Shown here one piece after another: positions 36,462 through 44,434 of a stretch of DNA of 64,000 nt. Made by a program: the position numbers and the translations under genes. A model generated the notes under the pieces. It ran no database searches. It saw only the letters and a program-made list of their open reading frames with translations, and was not told the origin of the DNA. Source of the stretch: G963663495 sp963663495 (GTDB lineage Bacteria > Bacteroidota > Rhodothermia > Rhodothermales > Bin80); NCBI GenBank assembly GCA_963663495.1, contig OY760427.1, positions 2,728,001 through 2,792,000 on the forward strand. The letters are read 5' to 3'. Each line of letters begins with the position of its first letter. Position 1 is the first letter of the stretch.

Positions 36462-38552
36462 ATGGGTACCATGAACCGTATGCGAGAGAACACAGGCATC
36501 GTTCTGTGGATTCTTGTGATTTCCTTTGGCGGTCTATGGGTTCTGCAGGATTCCGGTGTGTTCGATACCATAGGTACGAACCCTCTCGGGGAACTCATCA
36601 TCGTCAATGGTGACGCCATCACACTGGAAGAATATAATCGGCTGCTTGAGTCCCAACTTGAGCAGATTCGGCAAGCGACAGGTGAGGCGGTTTCACCTCA
36701 GATGCTGGAGTCTCAGCGGGAGCGCACGTTCTCGCTTCTGGTAGACAGCAAGTTGCGCCTCCAGGAAATGGACAGACTCGGCATAACTGTTAGCGATGCC
36801 GAGGTGCGCGAGCTGATTATTGGCGAAAACCCGCACGAGATAATCCGCGCCAACTTCTCGGACGAGGAGGGAGAGATAGATCGCATGCTGCTCCGAGATT
36901 TTTTTGAAAACCCGGAGCAAGCTGATACATGGACTCAGATTGAGGAGTATATTCGCCTGGAACGAAGAAACGACAAGTTTGACGAAGTGATTGCCTCGAC
37001 CGCCCGTGTATCAGATGCTGAAGTCCAGGAAGCGTATGAGAGAGAGTCACTTGAGGTTGACGTAGATTATTATATGCTGCGCTACGCCGCGGTCCCCGAT
37101 GATTCCGTTGCCTTGTCGGAAGATGATATTGAACACTATTACGATGTGTTCAAGGACGAAGACTTCAGGCGTGCTCGACGCTACACCATTGCGCTGGCAT
37201 CGCTCAGCAAGGCCCCTCTTCCCGAGGACACGTCGGCCTATGTCCGGGAAGCGGAGATGATTCTCCCCGAATTTGCGGTAGCAGAAAGCGACTCCGCATA
37301 CTTGGCTGAGAACCTGTCGGAGACGGTGTATTCAGATGCGTTTGTGGGCCCAAGCGACATGACACCCGGGATTGCAACTCGGCTATTCGAGGATTCCGAA
37401 GCATTGGAGGAGGGTATGATGGTCGGCCCGGTGATTGCAGACGGATCCGTCCATGTGGTGAAGGTGGTAGGAATGCGGCCGGCAGAAAGCCCGCATGTGC
37501 GCGCCCGCCATATCCTGGTTGATGGATCTGATGACGACTCCCGTGAAGAAATCCAGAGCCTGCTCGACCGCCTGGCCAGCGGGGACGACTTTGCCGATCT
37601 GGCGCGGGAGGCATCAGATGATGGCGGAAGCGGTGCGCTGGGAGGCGACCTTGGCTGGTTCGGAGAAGGTCGTATGGTGCCTCCGTTTGAAGAGGCGGCG
37701 TTCGGCGCGACCGTTGACCGGATCATCGGACCGGTCGAAACAGACTTTGGTCTCCATCTGATTGAAGTCACCCACCGGGCGGCTCAGGAGGTACAGATTG
37801 CGGATTACTCCGTCACAATACAGGCATCGGTCGGCACTCTCACTGCTTTGCAGGATCGGTTGGAAGATCTGCAATACTTCGCGGAGGAATCGGAAGACTT
37901 TACTGCGGAGGCGCGGCGCCTTGACGTAACGGTGCAGACGATGGTGATGGAGCACGACCAAGTATCAATCCCTGGCTTCGGCCCAAGCCGAGCTTTGGCC
38001 CGGTTTCTGGAGGAATCTTCCATTGAAGACATTAGCCCGGTCATTGAGTTGGACGAGGCCTTCATTATGGCCTATGTGACTGATATTGATCTGGAGGGGT
38101 ACCAACCGCTATCCGAGGTTGAGCCGCTTGTGCGGACTCGCGCCCTGGTTGAGACTAAAAAAGAGTACCGTAACGACCAAATGCGGCATGCCTACAGCCA
38201 AAACGGCTTTGATGGTATGGCGAGCATAGTGGGTTTTTCAGCCGAGACTGCCGAAGGCATTGGGTTTGTGAATCAGGTTGTCCCGGGATTGGGGCGAGAT
38301 CCAATCTTCGCTGGCACCGTGCTGGTGCTTGAGGAAGGGGAAGACTCAGGGGTTGTACTCGGCCGTAGTGCAGCCTTTGTGGCACGTGTAACGCAGCGTT
38401 ACCAACCGGATCCGATTTCTGACGAGAACCGCATACGCATTCGAAGCGAGCTTCAAATCGAAAAGGAAGGCCGGCTGACCAGCGAATGGATCGCCGCGCT
38501 CCGCGAGTCGGCCGACATCGTAGATAAGCGAAGCACGATGCTTGTGCAATAG
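36462..38552 (+). CDS. PpiD/SurA-like peptidylprolyl isomerase
   Basis: The 696-residue protein has one N-terminal transmembrane helix (about 11-28, IVLWILVISFGGLWVL), then a SurA_N-like helical chaperone domain (about 35-180). A parvulin (PPIC) domain follows at about 345-440, with HVRARHILVDG, LASGDDFADLAREASDD and GALGGDLGWFGEGRMVPPF. The C-terminal half is helical and acidic. This is the PpiD architecture, an inner-membrane-anchored periplasmic foldase for outer-membrane and secreted proteins. It follows rpmA at 42 bp and ends 25 bp from convergent dapF. Confidence 0.9.
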   Translation: MGTMNRMRENTGIVLWILVISFGGLWVLQDSGVFDTIGTNPLGELIIVNGDAITLEEYNRLLESQLEQIRQATGEAVSPQMLESQRERTFSLLVDSKLRLQEMDRLGITVSDAEVRELIIGENPHEIIRANFSDEEGEIDRMLLRDFFENPEQADTWTQIEEYIRLERRNDKFDEVIASTARVSDAEVQEAYERESLEVDVDYYMLRYAAVPDDSVALSEDDIEHYYDVFKDEDFRRARRYTIALASLSKAPLPEDTSAYVREAEMILPEFAVAESDSAYLAENLSETVYSDAFVGPSDMTPGIATRLFEDSEALEEGMMVGPVIADGSVHVVKVVGMRPAESPHVRARHILVDGSDDDSREEIQSLLDRLASGDDFADLAREASDDGGSGALGGDLGWFGEGRMVPPFEEAAFGATVDRIIGPVETDFGLHLIEVTHRAAQEVQIADYSVTIQASVGTLTALQDRLEDLQYFAEESEDFTAEARRLDVTVQTMVMEHDQVSIPGFGPSRALARFLEESSIEDISPVIELDEAFIMAYVTDIDLEGYQPLSEVEPLVRTRALVETKKEYRNDQMRHAYSQNGFDGMASIVGFSAETAEGIGFVNQVVPGLGRDPIFAGTVLVLEEGEDSGVVLGRSAAFVARVTQRYQPDPISDENRIRIRSELQIEKEGRLTSEWIAALRESADIVDKRSTMLVQ

Positions 38553-38577
38553 GAAGTGCCGATACCAGGAGCGTTGG

Positions 38578-39402
38578 TCACTCCTCCAGTTCAAACGTCC
38601 CCCGAAATACCACTTCTGCCGGCCCATCCAGCGTAATGCCGGGCCATGACAAACCAACCAGCAGCGAGCCTCCTGGCATCTCCACTTGCACGGTTCCATT
38701 GTCAATTATCCGACCCATGCGGCTACCTACAACAGCGGACGCCACGGCCCCGGTACCGCACGCCAGCGTCTCTGATTCTACGCCTTTTTCATACGTACGA
38801 ACACACATCTTGTCCGGTGCGACAATCTGTACGAAGTTGACGTTCGCCCCCTCCGGTGCCAGCGCATTGTCTCGGCGGATTGCGCGACCCATCTCCGCTA
38901 CCGGATAATCACTAATATCGTTTACAAAACACACGACATGCTCTGTGCCGGTCCAAATGTAGTGAGCCGGCTGATTCAAACATACATCCGGGAATTCCAA
39001 ATTCAGCTGCAAGTCCTTTGGTGTCACCATGAGCAGACGCACGTCACTCCCTGTGCCTTCCAATAAGGTTGCATCGTACGTACCCGAAGCTGCTGCAAAC
39101 CGCACATGAGGACCACGGACGCCGGAATGCTGGGCGTACCGTACGAGGCACCGCGCGCCATTGGCACACATCGTGCCAGGTGTTCCGTCCGCATTGATGT
39201 AAACCATGCCAAAATCAACATTTCGGGCTTCTTCATAGGCAAGAATACCGTCCGCGCCGATGCCATGTCGACGCATACATATCCGGCGGGCCATGCATGC
39301 GAGTTCTGCTTCGCTAAACCGGTAGAATCTGTTATCAATCACGATAAAATCGTTCCCGGCACCGGTCATTTTCGTAAACTCAACGATTAAACGTGATGAC
39401 AT
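38578..39402 (-). CDS. dapF: Diaminopimelate epimerase
   Basis: The 274-residue protein, started at 39402 (MSSRLIVEFTKMTGAGNDF), has both catalytic Cys motifs: GTMCANGARCLVRY (about 75) and ETLACGTGAVASAVVG (about 218). It interconverts LL- and meso-diaminopimelate for lysine and peptidoglycan synthesis. A longer frame to 39426 lacks family support. A tnpB element is inserted 75 bp upstream of the start, between dapF and phoH. Confidence 0.95.
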   Translation of the reverse strand: MSSRLIVEFTKMTGAGNDFIVIDNRFYRFSEAELACMARRICMRRHGIGADGILAYEEARNVDFGMVYINADGTPGTMCANGARCLVRYAQHSGVRGPHVRFAAASGTYDATLLEGTGSDVRLLMVTPKDLQLNLEFPDVCLNQPAHYIWTGTEHVVCFVNDISDYPVAEMGRAIRRDNALAPEGANVNFVQIVAPDKMCVRTYEKGVESETLACGTGAVASAVVGSRMGRIIDNGTVQVEMPGGSLLVGLSWPGITLDGPAEVVFRGTFELEE

Positions 39403-39484
39403 TGCAGAGGCGGTTTCGGGCCGCATACTACGCTAGCAGACGCGCTGCGTTCACCTATGCCCACGGCCGTTCGGCGTACGCTAA

Positions 39485-39655
39485 GGGAGTTATATGGCTG
39501 AGTGCCACGCGTTTTCGCAGGAGTTACTTATTGTGCTTTGGTGGTGCAGACAGGATGGCTTTCGCCAGTTGTTCATAATCGGTTCCCGCTTTTCACGAAA
39601 AACTGCAATTATTTCAAATAACTCAACACGTGGGTACGCATGATATATACGTTCC
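39485..39655. repeat. IS1595-derived MITE (left end of copy B)
   Basis: The first about 88 bp match the left end of the IS1595-type element at 53983, and the last about 90 bp match its right end at 55757, joined by an internal deletion near CGCCAGTTGTTCATAATCGG. The outer end is intact. The right terminus has decayed to ATATATACGTTCC. Confidence 0.82.
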
Positions 39656-39685
39656 ATCTATTAGGAAGTCATATACCACAGTGCC

Positions 39686-40938
39686 ATGCCCGAAACGGTT
39701 AGTGCATACCGCAATATCACATACAGGCTGTTGCCCGGAAGTCGAAGTAACGCCAAGCAACTTGCTGGATTAGCGGGTGCGTGTAGGTTTGTGTGGAATG
39801 CCATCCTCGCAGAGCAGAGCGAGGCCTACAAGAAAGCGAAAGAGGCTGGAGAGAAGCCGCCCTCGGCAAGCTTCTTCTCGCTGGGGAAGCGGTTCACGGC
39901 GCTGCGCCGCACGGTCGAGTGGCTACCTGAATACTCCTTTGGTGTCGTTAGATACACATTGAAATATCAAGCGGATGCATGGAAGGCATTCTTCAAGGAG
40001 GGTAAGAGAAGACCGAGATTCCATTCCAGACGTGGTAGTACGCCTTCGTTCACGATCCCGGATAACGTAAGGGTTCGGGATGGCAAGCTGTATATCCCGA
40101 AAGTGGGATATATGGCGCTCCGCAGGCGGGGAGGCAACCCGTACCCTGATGGTATACCCGTCAAAGCCACGGTAAAGAAGAACGCCGGCAAAGGGTATGC
40201 TGTCATCTGCTACAAGATGGAGGCACCTGTAATAGAGGATACCGGCGGTGCTGTAGGCATTGACCGTAATTGCGGGCAGATCGCTATGGTTTCCACAGAG
40301 GGCGATACAAGCATTATCAGACAACCGGATACCAAGGGTCTTGATGCCAAGTTGAAGCGGCATCAGCGAAGACTGGCGAGACAGAAGAAAGGCTCCAACG
40401 GTCGTAATAGGCGGAAGCATGGAATCGCCCGCATACAGCGCAAGCGTGCTAACATCCTCAAGAATGCGAACCACCAGGTAAGTCGCAGTATTGCCCATTG
40501 CTCCTCAACGGTGATACTGGAGGACTTAAAGATCAAAGCGATGACACGTTCAGCTAAGGGGACGATGGAGAGCTTTGGCACAAACGTCAAACAGAAGTCT
40601 GGCCTCAACCGTGGAATACTGCGAACAGGTTGGGGCCAGCTGGATCAGATGCTGAGCTATAAGTGCCGCAAGGTGATAAAGGTTACCGCTGCCTATACCA
40701 GTCAACGGTGTTCTGTGTGTGGGCACACAGAAGCGAGTAACCGTAAGACGCAGAGCAAATTCGAGTGTATGTCCTGTGGACATGCGGATCATGCAGACCT
40801 GTGAATGCGGCTGCAAACATACTGGCCTCCGGGATTGGGGCTTTTGCACGGCGAGGTGCGTTCGGGTTACCGACCCCTATGACCCGTGAAATTGATACTT
40901 GTGCCTCACTGTGTACAGTTGGTCACTCACGTATATAA
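39686..40938 (+). pseudogene. tnpB: tnpB with a 2-bp insertion after the RuvC-III Asp
   Basis: The frame is open from 39686 for 372 residues and matches the intact copies through GIDRNCGQ (RuvC-I), ILEDLKIKAM (RuvC-II), the CxxC ribbon and HADHADL (RuvC-III). A 2-bp insertion at about 40801-40804 (ACCTGTGAATG where the others have ACCTGAATG) creates an immediate TGA. This removes NAAANIL and the C-terminal tail. The three catalytic acids are formally kept, but the RuvC-III helix is cut, so activity is doubtful. The RNA-coding 3' region is still present downstream. Confidence 0.85.
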
Positions 40939-40943
40939 TTCCC
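40800..40943 (+). ncRNA. Predicted omega-RNA scaffold region of copy B
   Basis: The 3' end of the element carries the same G-rich hairpin segment as the other copies (see 41942-42085), ending exactly at the element terminus. One stem position is altered here (GAGGTGCG instead of GAGGGGCG), so this scaffold may fold less well. A transcript reading through would take TACGCTAACCCTTAACA as the start of its guide, that is, the DNA just upstream of phoH. Confidence 0.4.
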
Positions 40944-40969
40944 TACGCTAACCCTTAACACTCTTTGTA

Positions 40970-41929
40970 TTGGCTGAGAAGACCCTAACGATTGACCAAA
41001 CCCACCCGCTTCTGATTCTTGGCTCCAATGATGCCAATCTGCGACGCATGGAGGCAGCCTTCCCTGACACGGATTTCCTTGCGCGCGGCAATCAGATAAT
41101 ACTTCGTGGTCAGCGTCTGGCACTTGACAAGATCGAGCGGGCTGTAGGTGAGTTGACATCCATCGCTATTCGACAAGGGGACCTTAAGGTGGGAGATGTG
41201 GAAACCGTTCTAGCATTGGTCGCCGCCGAGTCTGAGGTCGCACCGGAGGAATCCGGTCAGATAGTTGCGTACGCTCCGTCGGGAGGACTCGTTCGTACTA
41301 AGACACCCGGTCAGGCACGCCTTCTCAAGGCATCCAAGCGCAACGACATTGTTTTTGCCGTCGGGCCCGCGGGTACAGGCAAGACTTTTATGGCGGTTGC
41401 GATTGCCATCGCGGCGCTCAAGGCACGACAGGTCAAGCGCATCGTCCTCTGCCGGCCTGCGGTGGAAGCAGGCGAGCGTCTGGGCTTCCTTCCGGGAGAT
41501 TTCAGGGACAAGATTGACCCGTACCTGCGCCCGCTTTACGATGCTCTTGAAGCACTGCTTCCCACAGAGAGGTTGAGTGCTTATATGGAGCAGCAGGTCA
41601 TAGAAATTGTGCCGTTAGCGTTCATGCGTGGAAGGACACTGAATTCTGCCTTCGTAATCCTGGATGAAGCCCAGAACGCCACATCGGTGCAGATGAAAAT
41701 GTTCTTAACGCGATTAGGAATTAACAGCCGCGCCATTGTAACGGGTGATGTGACACAGATTGATTTGGATGTCCGTACCCCCAGTGGGCTGATTGAGGGC
41801 CGAAAGATCCTGGAAGGCGTTGCCGGTATAGTATTCATAGACTTTGACCACCGTGATGTTGTGCGGCACCGTCTCGTTCGTGCCATCATTAATGCGTATG
41901 AGCGGCACGAGTCAGCGAGGCTCCCGTAA
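40970..41929 (+). CDS. phoH: PhoH-like ATPase
   Basis: The 319-residue protein has an N-terminal KH-like region (about 1-110) and a PhoH P-loop domain: Walker A GPAGTGKTFMAVAIAI (about 127), RPAVEAGERLGFLPGD, FVILDEAQNATSVQMKMFLTR (Walker B) and GDVTQIDL. PhoH proteins are linked to RNA metabolism and ribosome maturation with YbeY. The start is TTG at 40970. Copy B ends 26 bp upstream and copy C starts 12 bp after the stop, so the gene is bracketed by two tnpB elements in opposite orientation. Its native promoter may have been displaced. Confidence 0.92.
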   Translation: MAEKTLTIDQTHPLLILGSNDANLRRMEAAFPDTDFLARGNQIILRGQRLALDKIERAVGELTSIAIRQGDLKVGDVETVLALVAAESEVAPEESGQIVAYAPSGGLVRTKTPGQARLLKASKRNDIVFAVGPAGTGKTFMAVAIAIAALKARQVKRIVLCRPAVEAGERLGFLPGDFRDKIDPYLRPLYDALEALLPTERLSAYMEQQVIEIVPLAFMRGRTLNSAFVILDEAQNATSVQMKMFLTRLGINSRAIVTGDVTQIDLDVRTPSGLIEGRKILEGVAGIVFIDFDHRDVVRHRLVRAIINAYERHESARLP

Positions 41930-41941
41930 GGTATAAACTTT

Positions 41942-42085
41942 GGGAATTATATACGTGAGTGACCAACTGTACACAGTGAGGCACTAGTATCAATTTCACG
42001 GGTCATAGGGGTCGGTAACCCGAACGCCCCTCGCCGTGCAGAAGCCCCAATCCCGGAGGCCAGTATGTTTGCAGCCGCATTCAGG
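41942..42085 (-). ncRNA. Predicted omega-RNA scaffold at the 3' end of tnpB (copy C)
   Basis: TnpB proteins use an RNA made from the 3' end of their own gene and the right end, with the guide lying beyond the element. Here the last about 140 nt are strongly conserved, even against the diverged tnpB at 45342. They contain a GGGGCGTTCGGGTTACCGAC CCCT-type hairpin and GC-rich segments (ATTGGGGCTTCTGCACGG). tnpB's stop lies 5 bp from the terminus, so scaffold, coding sequence and terminal repeat all overlap. A guide read past the end would begin AAAGTTTATACC, antisense to the end of phoH. Predicted from position and conservation only. Confidence 0.5.
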
Positions 42086-43197
42086 TCTGCATGATCCGCA
42101 TGTCCACAGGACATACACGTGAATTTGCTCCGTGTCTTACGGGTACTCGCTTCTGTGTGCCCACACACAGAACACCGCTGACTGATATAGGCAGCGGTAA
42201 CCTTTATCACCTTGCGGCACTTATAGCCCAGCATCTGATCCAGCTGGCCCCAACCTGTTCGCAGTATTCCACGGTTGAGGCCAGACTTCTGTCTGACGTT
42301 TGTGCCAAAGCTCTCCATCGTCCCCTTAGCTGAACGTGTCATCGCTTTGATCTTTAGGTCCTCCAGTATCACCGTTGAGGAGCATTTGGCAATACTGCGA
42401 CTTACCTGGTGGTTCGCATTCTTGAGGATGTTAGCACGCTTGCGCTGTATGCGGGCGATTCTATGCTTCCGCCTGTTACGACGGTTGGAGCCTTTCTTCT
42501 GTCTCGCCAGTCTTCGCTGATGCCGCTTCAACTTGGCATCAAGACGCTTCGTATCCGGTTGTCTGATAATGCTTGTATCGCCCTCTGTGGAGACCATAGC
42601 GATCTGCCCGCAATTACGGTCAATGCCTACAGCACCGCCGGTATCCTCTATTACAGGTGCCTCCATCTTGTAGCAGATGACAGCATACCCTTTGCCGGCG
42701 TTCTTCTTTACCGTGGCTTTGATGGGTATACCATCAGGGTACGGGTTGCCTCCCCGCCTGCGGAGCGCCATATATCCCACTTTCGGGATATACAGCTTGC
42801 CATCCCGAACCCTTACGTTATCCGGGATCGTGAACGAAGGCGTACTACCACGTCTGGAATGGAATCTCGGTCTTCTCTTACCTTCCTTGAAGAATGCCTT
42901 CCATGCATCCGCCTGATATTTCAATGTGTATCTAACGACACCAAAGGAGTATTCAGGTAGCCACTCGACCGTACGGCGCAGTGCCGTGAACCGCTTCCCC
43001 AGCGAGAAGAAGCTTACCGAGGGCGGCTTCTCTCCAGCCTCTTTCGCTTTCTTGTAGGCCTCGCTCTGCTCTGCGAGGATGGCATTCCACACAAACCTAC
43101 ACGCACCCGCTAATCCAGCAAGTTGCTTGGCGTTACTTCGACTTCCGGGCAACAGCCTGTATGTGATATTGCGGTATGCACTAACCGTTTCGGGCAT
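41947..43197 (-). CDS. tnpB: TnpB, RNA-guided RuvC nuclease (intact)
   Basis: The 416-residue protein is a full-length TnpB. The RuvC-I Asp193 is in GIDRNCGQ, the RuvC-II Glu279 in ILEDLKIKAM and the RuvC-III Asp371 in HADLNAAANIL. The zinc ribbon has Cys342/345 and Cys361/364, and an arginine-rich N-terminal region suits RNA binding. TnpB family members cut DNA matching an omega-RNA guide. The final residues VGHSRI and the stop are encoded inside the terminal inverted repeat. No TnpA lies with it. The sequence is nearly identical to copy E, which points to recent spread. Confidence 0.92.
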   Translation of the reverse strand: MPETVSAYRNITYRLLPGSRSNAKQLAGLAGACRFVWNAILAEQSEAYKKAKEAGEKPPSVSFFSLGKRFTALRRTVEWLPEYSFGVVRYTLKYQADAWKAFFKEGKRRPRFHSRRGSTPSFTIPDNVRVRDGKLYIPKVGYMALRRRGGNPYPDGIPIKATVKKNAGKGYAVICYKMEAPVIEDTGGAVGIDRNCGQIAMVSTEGDTSIIRQPDTKRLDAKLKRHQRRLARQKKGSNRRNRRKHRIARIQRKRANILKNANHQVSRSIAKCSSTVILEDLKIKAMTRSAKGTMESFGTNVRQKSGLNRGILRTGWGQLDQMLGYKCRKVIKVTAAYISQRCSVCGHTEASTRKTRSKFTCMSCGHADHADLNAAANILASGIGASARRGAFGLPTPMTREIDTSASLCTVGHSRI

Positions 43198-43227
43198 GGC
43201 ACTGTGATATATAACTCCCTAATATAT

Positions 43228-43398
43228 GAAAATTATATTCCATGCATACCCACGTATTGAGTTATTTGAAATAATTGCAGTTTTTCGTGAAAAGCGGGAA
43301 CCGATTATGAACAACTGGCGAAAGCCATCCTGTCTGCACCACCAAAGCACAATAAGTAACTCCTGCGAAAACGCGTGGCATTCAGCCATATAACTCCC
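43228..43398. repeat. IS1595-derived MITE (left end of copy C)
   Basis: The MITE is 171 bp with a perfect outer end and a decayed inner end (GAAAATTATAT at 43228-43238, where the IS1595-type element has GGGAGTTATAT). The sequence next to the inner end (CCATGCATACCCACG) still aligns with the right end of the element at 55757 (GCTGACTGCCCACGC). Confidence 0.82.
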
Positions 43399-43408
43399 TA
43401 AACTTTCC

Positions 43409-44434
43409 TTACTGCACCCAGACAAACGTACCGTTCCTGTTGATGTAGCCAGCCTTGCCATCTTCTACGACATAGGCAAGCCCTCCTCGGAACGGACGAG
43501 CGCGCTCAAACCGCGGGGGGATAACAGTTCTGCCCTCCGTGTCAATATATCCCCATACACCGCCACTCTGGATAAGGGCAACCCCCCCAGAGAAATCATC
43601 TGCGAGCTCGTAGACCGGAGACACGACCATAGCACCGTCACGGTCAATAAATCCCCATAGTCCATCGCGTTGGACGCGGGCGCGTGAGTCAAAGAATGAG
43701 AATACGGCGCCATAGTCGACCATGAAGGCCCATTCTCCTCCGCGATCAACGAAACCCCACTGAGAGCCCGCCTTTACCAACGCAAGTCCCTCAGAGAAGC
43801 TACGGATTGACGCAAACTGGGGCTCAATAGCCCATGTACCATCTGGATTAATAAAACCCCACTGCATTCCGACGCGGAGAAACGCGAACTTTCTGACCAC
43901 TTGTACGCCGCCGACACCTTCGGAAAAAGGCAACGCGCGCACGAATTTGTCCGGTATTGCCAGGGTCCCGGTAGTATCAATATACCCCCAGTTGGGAGTC
44001 AAACCTGCCACGGTACCAGCCATCATACGAACCGGTGCCAAGCCTTCGGAAAAATCCAGCGCCGCCGTATAGCGCGCAGAATTTACGGCCTCGCCTTCCG
44101 TATTGACAAAATTCCAATACCGCCCCGACTGGACGCGTGCCCATCCTTCATTAAACCGATACGCAGAATTATATTTCAGATCTATTGCTAGGGAATCACT
44201 GGCATCAATGAACCCCCAGAGTCCGGTGATTCGAACCGGCGCCAGACCCTCGCTTGAGTGTTGCGCTCCCTCATAACCGGGCTCCACTACCATTTGTCCG
44301 GTGCGGTCTATAAATCCGTAACGTGCATTTTTCGCGGCCGGGAAGAGGGTTACATCCTGCGCTGACGCAAGCGGTGTCGCTGACGCAAGAAGGAGGAATG
44401 TAAGCAGCGTATGAGGGCTCGGGAGGTCAGTCAT
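43409..44434 (-). CDS. Secreted WG-repeat protein
   Basis: The 341-residue protein has a signal peptide (ATPLASAQ, about residue 26) and nine WG-type repeats, each about 30-36 residues with a core like WGFIDRDGAMVV or WGYIDTEGRTVI. The spacing and the recurring FSEGLA/RPF segments fit the KWG/WG leptospira-type repeat family, predicted beta-rich surface or periplasmic proteins of unknown role. The start overlaps the panC stop by 8 bp, suggesting cotranscription. Copy C is inserted 10 bp after its stop. Confidence 0.88.
   Translation of the reverse strand: MTDLPSPHTLLTFLLLASATPLASAQDVTLFPAAKNARYGFIDRTGQMVVEPGYEGAQHSSEGLAPVRITGLWGFIDASDSLAIDLKYNSAYRFNEGWARVQSGRYWNFVNTEGEAVNSARYTAALDFSEGLAPVRMMAGTVAGLTPNWGYIDTTGTLAIPDKFVRALPFSEGVGGVQVVRKFAFLRVGMQWGFINPDGTWAIEPQFASIRSFSEGLALVKAGSQWGFVDRGGEWAFMVDYGAVFSFFDSRARVQRDGLWGFIDRDGAMVVSPVYELADDFSGGVALIQSGGVWGYIDTEGRTVIPPRFERARPFRGGLAYVVEDGKAGYINRNGTFVWVQ

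Larger units (their letters stand above)
39485..40943 (+). mobile_element. tnpB element with terminal inverted repeats and 8-bp direct repeats (copy B)
   Basis: The 1459-bp unit has a left end GGGAGTTATATGGCTGAGTG and an inverted right end GGGAATTATATACGTGAGTG, matching at 16 of 20 positions. It is flanked by TACGCTAA at 39477-39484 and 40944-40951. It consists of a 171-bp MITE (39485-39655), an 8-nt spacer ATCTATTA (39656-39663), the decayed inner end GGAAGTCATAT (39664-39674), and tnpB running to the right end. It is exactly 2 bp longer than copies C and E, which is accounted for by the frameshift in tnpB. No transposase is inside. Confidence 0.9.
41942..43398 (-). mobile_element. tnpB element with terminal inverted repeats and 8-bp direct repeats (copy C, intact)
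   Basis: The 1457-bp unit lies in the convergent gap between phoH and the WG-repeat gene. Its right end is GGGAATTATAT at 41942-41952 and its left end is ATATAACTCCC at 43388-43398. It is flanked by TAAACTTT at 41934-41941 and 43399-43406. In this copy the inner left end of the tnpB unit is also perfect (ATATAACTCCC at 43209-43219), followed by the 8-nt spacer TAATATAT (43220-43227) and the MITE. It has the same length as copy E. Confidence 0.92.

Noticed and set aside
42409..42960. A 183-codon open frame antisense to tnpB, repeated in copies C and E (52524-53075) and on the opposite side of copy B
   Set aside because: It is the antisense shadow of a conserved coding sequence, has no domain or plausible start context, and is kept only because tnpB is conserved.
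39485..43398. Copies B and C as the product of an inversion of the phoH segment
   Set aside because: Each copy is flanked by its own matching 8-bp repeat. An inversion between them would have exchanged these flanks.
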